Source: an uncultured Pelagibacteraceae bacterium
Lineage (GTDB): Bacteria; Pseudomonadota; Alphaproteobacteria; Pelagibacterales; Pelagibacteraceae
Assembly: GCA_902571925.1 (NCBI GenBank)
Contig: CACGDW010000001.1
Span: forward strand, 21,483-85,482
DNA length: 64,000 nucleotides
Reading direction: 5' to 3'
Position 1 is the stretch's first letter. Each line of letters opens with the position of its first letter. Made by a program: the position numbers and the translations under genes. Below, piece by piece: positions 59,726 to 64,000 of the stretch. A model generated the notes under the pieces. That model did not search any database. It was given only the letters and a program-made list of their open reading frames with translations, and was not told where the DNA came from.

Positions 59726-62599
59726 TTATTCAAAAACTTTCTTTATAATTTCTTGTTGTTGAGAATTATGCCTCTTTGCATAGCCTGTTGCTGGAGATGC
59801 ATCAGGTTTTCTACCTATATAAGAAATTTGATTATTATTAGCCTTAATATTATCTAATGTCCATTGGATATAATCTCTAACAGAAAACCATGCACCCATA
59901 TTTTTAGGTTCTTCCTGACACCAGTAAAATTTAGCTTTTTTCGCATATTGTTTAAGTTCTTTTACAAGACTTTTTGCAGGGAAAGGATAAAGTTGTTCTA
60001 TTCTATAAAATACTACATTATTTCTTTTTAATTTTTCCCTGGCCTCAAGTAAATCAAAATATATTTTACCAGAACATAGAATTACTTTTTTTATTTTTTC
60101 TGGTTTATTTAATTTAATAAAACCTTTGATTTTAGGATCTATTGCATGATCCCATAAAACTCTATGAAATGAATTTTTTTTATCAAAATCCTCTAGATCA
60201 GATACACAATTTTTGTGTCTTAACAAAGATTTAGGTGTCATGATTATTAAAGGTTTTCTAAAATCTCTGTGCATTTGTCTTCTTAAAGCGTGAAAATAAT
60301 TAGCTGGAGTGGTGCAATTCATTACCTGCATATTATCATTTGAGCATAACTGTAAGAATCTTTCTAATCTTGCAGAAGAATGTTCTGGTCCTTGACCTTC
60401 GTATCCATGTGGTAATAGCATTGTCAGACCCGAAGCTCTTGACCATTTTCTCTCTCCTGATGCGATAAATTGATCTATGACTACTTGAGCACCATTTGCA
60501 AAGTCACCAAATTGAGCTTCCCAAATAGTTAGTGTATTGGGTTCAACTAAGCTATAACCATACTCAAATCCTAAGACAGCTAATTCAGACAAAAAACTAT
60601 CTACTATTTCAAAATGCTTTTGTTTTTTAGAAATATTATTTAAGGGTATATATCTTGAATTATCTATTTGATTTCTCAAAACAGAATGTCTTTGACTAAA
60701 TGTTCCTCGACCAGAGTCTTGTCCAACAAGTCTAACAGGATAACCTTCCTCTAATAATGACCCAAAAGCTAATGCCTCCGCAGTTGACCAATCAATTCTT
60801 TTTTCATCAGAAACAACTGATTTTCTATTTTCTAAGATTTTTGAAATAGTTTTATGGATATTAACTTCTTGTGGAACTGAATTAAGTCTATTTGAGATCT
60901 CTTTTAATTTTTTAGTGTCATAACCTGTAACTCCTCTTTTATCTTTACCTTTTTCAGGTTTATACCTTGACCAAGTACCCTCAAACCACTCAATTTTTGG
61001 TTTATAGTCTTTCGCATTTTTGAATTGTTCATCTAATAAGTCTTTAAATTTTTTGATGGAGCTATTTAAATAATCGTTTGAAATTGAGCCTTCATAAACT
61101 AAATTTTGACCATAAACTTTTATTGGAGATGGGTGAGATCTAATTTTTTTATACATAAGTGGCTGAGTAAATGAAGGTTCATCTCCTTCATTATGACCAA
61201 ATCTTCTATAACAAATCAAATCTATCAGTACATCTCTGTTAAACTTTAATCTAAAATCAGTGGCTATTCTTGCTGCATATACTACAGCTTCTGGATCATC
61301 ACCGTTTACATGAATAATCGGAGCTTCAACCATTTTTGCAACATCAGATGGATAAGGAGAAGATCTTGCAAACCTAGGACTAGTTGTAAAACCTATTTGA
61401 TTATTAATTATAATATGAATTGTTCCGCCAGTATTGTGACCTGGAAGTCCAGACATTGCAAAACATTCTGCTACAACTCCTTGCCCTGCAAAAGCTGCAT
61501 CACCATGAATTAAAATTGGTATGACTTTATTTCGTTCTTTGTCTTTGTGGAAAAACTGTTTTGCTCTTGTTTGTCCAAGGACAACTGGATTTACTGCCTC
61601 CAAATGAGAAGGGTTATCAGTTAAACCAACATGTACTAAATTTCCATCGAAGTCTCTGTCTGAAGAGGCACCTAAATGATATTTAACATCTCCAGTATCA
61701 TCTTTAGACTTTGAGCTTATTTCTCCAGCAAATTCATTAAATATTCTTTTGTAAGATTTTTGTAAAACATTAGCTAATACATTTAATCTACCTCGATGAG
61801 ACATTCCAATTTTAACCTCTTTCACATTTGATTGACCACCTATTTTGATAATTTGTTCAAGAGCAGGAATTAAACTTTCGGCTCCATCAAGTCCAAATCT
61901 TTTTGTCCCTACATATTTAGTGTGTAAAAACTTTTCAAAGCCCTCTGCTTGAATAAGTTTATTAAGAATAGCTTCTTTACCATTTTGAGTAAATTTAAAA
62001 TCATCAGTTTTTTCAACTCTATCTCTAAACCATTTTCTTTCTGTCGGGTTAGATATATGCATATATTCATAACCTAATGAACCACAATATTTATCCCTTA
62101 AAAAATTTAGTATTTCTTTTATAGTTGAATATTGTTTATTAATTACTCCGTCTAAAAAAATTTTCTTTTCATAATCGCTTTTTTTAAATCCATATGATTC
62201 TGGATGAAGTTCTTCTAAATATTCTGTTTTCCTAAGTTCTAAAGGATCTAATTTGGCTATTAAATGTCCTCTTTGACGATAAGCCCTAATCATAGCTACA
62301 GCTTTAATTGAATTTGTATTTGATTTAATAACTTCTGCCCCATTAAGTTGTTCGGTATTTATATTTTGATTTTGAGATCTATTTATTGAAACTTTTTTAG
62401 ATGGGTTCCAAGATGGACCATTGATTTCGTTTATGATGTCATCAAATTCATCTCCAATCTCATGAAAATATTTTTTCCAACTTTCTGGAAGGGTAGGATC
62501 ATTATTAACAAACTTGACATACATATCCTCAATAAAGGCGCTGTTAGATTTAGACAAAAAAGCAGTTTTTTCGTAATCAAGATTTTTAGATGAAGACAT
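59726..62599 (-). CDS. sucA: 2-oxoglutarate dehydrogenase E1
   Basis: A 957-residue thiamine-diphosphate enzyme that decarboxylates 2-oxoglutarate. The N-terminal segment ([21 protein letters not shown]) binds E2. [22 protein letters not shown], the TPP motif region with [12 protein letters not shown], and [13 protein letters not shown] with [14 protein letters not shown] are all standard. It sits between sucD and sucB in the conserved sucCDAB-lpd order. Confidence 0.98.
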   Translation of the reverse strand: MSSSKNLDYEKTAFLSKSNSAFIEDMYVKFVNNDPTLPESWKKYFHEIGDEFDDIINEINGPSWNPSKKVSINRSQNQNINTEQLNGAEVIKSNTNSIKAVAMIRAYRQRGHLIAKLDPLELRKTEYLEELHPESYGFKKSDYEKKIFLDGVINKQYSTIKEILNFLRDKYCGSLGYEYMHISNPTERKWFRDRVEKTDDFKFTQNGKEAILNKLIQAEGFEKFLHTKYVGTKRFGLDGAESLIPALEQIIKIGGQSNVKEVKIGMSHRGRLNVLANVLQKSYKRIFNEFAGEISSKSKDDTGDVKYHLGASSDRDFDGNLVHVGLTDNPSHLEAVNPVVLGQTRAKQFFHKDKERNKVIPILIHGDAAFAGQGVVAECFAMSGLPGHNTGGTIHIIINNQIGFTTSPRFARSSPYPSDVAKMVEAPIIHVNGDDPEAVVYAARIATDFRLKFNRDVLIDLICYRRFGHNEGDEPSFTQPLMYKKIRSHPSPIKVYGQNLVYEGSISNDYLNSSIKKFKDLLDEQFKNAKDYKPKIEWFEGTWSRYKPEKGKDKRGVTGYDTKKLKEISNRLNSVPQEVNIHKTISKILENRKSVVSDEKRIDWSTAEALAFGSLLEEGYPVRLVGQDSGRGTFSQRHSVLRNQIDNSRYIPLNNISKKQKHFEIVDSFLSELAVLGFEYGYSLVEPNTLTIWEAQFGDFANGAQVVIDQFIASGERKWSRASGLTMLLPHGYEGQGPEHSSARLERFLQLCSNDNMQVMNCTTPANYFHALRRQMHRDFRKPLIIMTPKSLLRHKNCVSDLEDFDKKNSFHRVLWDHAIDPKIKGFIKLNKPEKIKKVILCSGKIYFDLLEAREKLKRNNVVFYRIEQLYPFPAKSLVKELKQYAKKAKFYWCQEEPKNMGAWFSVRDYIQWTLDNIKANNNQISYIGRKPDASPATGYAKRHNSQQQEIIKKVFE

Positions 62600-62634
62600 T
62601 ATTTATAACTAATATAAACCTAGAAAGAAATTTT

Positions 62635-63510
62635 TCAATCAGACAATTTATTGAATAATGTTTTTCCAATTTTTGATGGTGAGTTTGCTATAGTTATTCC
62701 ACAATCTTGCATCTTTTTTATTTTATCTTCAGCTCCACCTTTGCCTCCAGAAATTATTGCCCCAGCATGGCCCATTCTTCTTCCTGGAGGAGCAGTTATT
62801 CCAGCAATAAAACCTACAATTGGTTTTTTAATTTTATGATTCTTAATAAAATCTGAAGCCTCTTCCTCAGCAGAACCTCCGATCTCTCCAATCATTAAAA
62901 TTGACTCAGTTTCTTCATCATTTAAAAATAAATCTAAACAATCAATAAAATTGGTGCCATTTATAGGATCTCCACCTATACCTATACAGGTAGATTGGCC
63001 TAAACCGTTTTCAGTAGTTTGTGCAACTGCTTCGTATGTCAATGTACCTGAACGAGAAACTATTCCAACTGATCCTTTTTTGTGAATGCTTCCAGGCATA
63101 ATACCAATTTTACATTCATCGGGTGTAATAATTCCTGGACAATTGGGGCCTATCAATCTACTTTTTGATTTAGATAATTTATGTTTTACCTTAAGCATAT
63201 CTTGGACCGGAATCCCCTCAGTTATACAAACAATTAATTCTATTGAGGCATCTATAGCTTCTATTATAGCTGCTGCAGCAAATTTTGCAGGAACATAGAT
63301 CATAGTTGCATTTGCACCCTCTGAATCTTTTGCTTCTTTTACAGTATTAAAAACTGGGAGATCCAAATGTTTTTGACCACCTTTTTTAGGAGTGACTCCT
63401 CCAACTAAATTTGTACCATATTTTATGGCTTGTTCAGAATGAAATGTCCCATGAGAACCTGTAAAACCTTGACAAATTACCTTTGTATTTCTGTTAACTA
63501 AAACTGACAT
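62635..63510 (-). CDS. sucD: Succinyl-CoA synthetase alpha subunit
   Basis: A 291-residue subunit. [19 protein letters not shown] binds Co[12 protein letters not shown] follows, and the phosphohistidine is in the [11 protein letters not shown] loop. With SucC it converts succinyl-CoA to succinate with nucleotide triphosphate formation. It starts right after the sucC stop. Confidence 0.97.
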   Translation of the reverse strand: MSVLVNRNTKVICQGFTGSHGTFHSEQAIKYGTNLVGGVTPKKGGQKHLDLPVFNTVKEAKDSEGANATMIYVPAKFAAAAIIEAIDASIELIVCITEGIPVQDMLKVKHKLSKSKSRLIGPNCPGIITPDECKIGIMPGSIHKKGSVGIVSRSGTLTYEAVAQTTENGLGQSTCIGIGGDPINGTNFIDCLDLFLNDEETESILMIGEIGGSAEEEASDFIKNHKIKKPIVGFIAGITAPPGRRMGHAGAIISGGKGGAEDKIKKMQDCGITIANSPSKIGKTLFNKLSD

Positions 63511-64000
63511 TTAATTTATTGCCTCAACAATTTTTTTTGCTGCATCATCTAAATTTTCAGCTGAAATTAGTTTAAGACCGGAATTATCTAGTATTTCTTT
63601 TCCCTCTTTAAAATTTGTTCCTGCGAGTCTTACTACTAAAGGAATGCTAATATCTATTTCTTTTGCAGCATCAACAACACCTTGGGCAAGAATATCACAT
63701 CTCATTATTCCACCAAAAATATTTATGAGGATTCCTTTAACATTATTATCAGAAAGAATTATCTTTAGAGCAGCCGAAACTTTTTCCTTTGATGCCCCAC
63801 CTCCTACATCTAAAAAATTAGCAGGTTCTTTTCCATAAAGTTTAATTATATCCATAGTTGCCATAGCCAAGCCTGCTCCATTAACCATACAACCAATACT
63901 TCCATCTAGTTTTATATAAGCAAGGTCATGTTTGCTAGCTTCTATTTCAGTTGGATCTTCCTCGTTTAAATCTCTAAGTTCTGTAATTTCAGGATGTCTA
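63511..64000 (-). CDS. sucC: Succinyl-CoA synthetase beta subunit (partial, N-terminus outside window)
   Basis: The frame given in the track from 63888 continues upstream without a stop to the window edge (codon boundary 63999), reading [20 protein letters not shown] just inside. So the Met at 63888 is internal and at least 163 C-terminal codons are present. [37 protein letters not shown] and [14 protein letters not shown] are hallmark SucC blocks, covering the nucleotide-binding end and the C-terminal domain. It is the first visible gene of sucCDAB-lpd. Confidence 0.97.
   Translation of the reverse strand, partial: RHPEITELRDLNEEDPTEIEASKHDLAYIKLDGSIGCMVNGAGLAMATMDIIKLYGKEPANFLDVGGGASKEKVSAALKIILSDNNVKGILINIFGGIMRCDILAQGVVDAAKEIDISIPLVVRLAGTNFKEGKEILDNSGLKLISAENLDDAAKKIVEAIN

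Overview
The window looks like a piece of a SAR11-type genome (Pelagibacterales, Alphaproteobacteria). The DNA is very AT-rich and full of A/T runs. Coding density is extreme: no gap without a gene exceeds about 200 bases, and many neighbouring genes overlap. Lysine, asparagine and isoleucine dominate the proteins. Gene order is alphaproteobacterial: priA beside atpHAGDC, sucCDAB-lpd, hisC-tyrA divergent from metX-metW, and rplU-rpmA-obg-proBA-nadD-rsfS-ctpA-rppH. Taxonomy is inferred from these features; no database search was run.

Layout. 1-4.1 kb: the end of a lysine-rich protein of unknown role, a cyclopropane fatty acid synthase, a DapA-family lyase, a GT9 glycosyltransferase and a membrane J-domain protein. 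4.1-9.1 kb: oligopeptidase B, a small heat shock protein with a sigma-32-like promoter, a small lipoprotein, and a purine permease facing a purine phosphoribosyltransferase. 9.1-18.1 kb: a GT17 glycosyltransferase, a DUF1330 protein, AlkA-type glycosylase, EamA transporter, MsrA, a sulfurtransferase, an RND efflux pair, an SLT-like lipoprotein and a VanZ-like protein. 18.1-24.5 kb: phosphoglycerate mutase, then a minus-strand run of ahcY, tsaE, an AmgK-like kinase and a MurU-like nucleotidyltransferase, with a ChvG/ChvI-like two-component pair upstream. 24.5-31.7 kb: DNA polymerase I, BioY, a RegA/ActR-type regulator, and a polyamine cluster of decarboxylase, deoxyhypusine-synthase-like protein and ureohydrolase.

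31.7-40.9 kb: a VUT-family (queuosine precursor) transporter coupled to rpmB, pyrD, class I lysyl-tRNA synthetase, TrkH, an AmpG-like permease with an NlpC/P60 peptidase, then tyrA and hisC on the minus strand. 40.9-43.6 kb: metX-metW-gloB, preceded by a good sigma-70 promoter and a SAM-II-type riboswitch. 43.6-50.1 kb: the rplU to rppH run. 50.1-64 kb, all minus strand: F1 ATP synthase genes, priA, then the 2-oxoglutarate dehydrogenase and succinyl-CoA synthetase genes, with sucC cut by the window edge.

How the genes work together. The last 14 kb hold the TCA segment from 2-oxoglutarate to succinate and the catalytic head of ATP synthase. AmpG, the NlpC/P60 peptidase, the AmgK-like kinase and the MurU-like enzyme together suggest cell-wall sugar recycling. 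metX, metW, the riboswitch and ahcY cover methionine/SAM turnover. No mobile elements, CRISPR arrays, rRNA or tRNA genes were seen. The points most worth a second look are the metX riboswitch, the deoxyhypusine-synthase-like protein in a bacterium, the short leader before the decarboxylase, and the near-universal 3' overlap of convergent genes.
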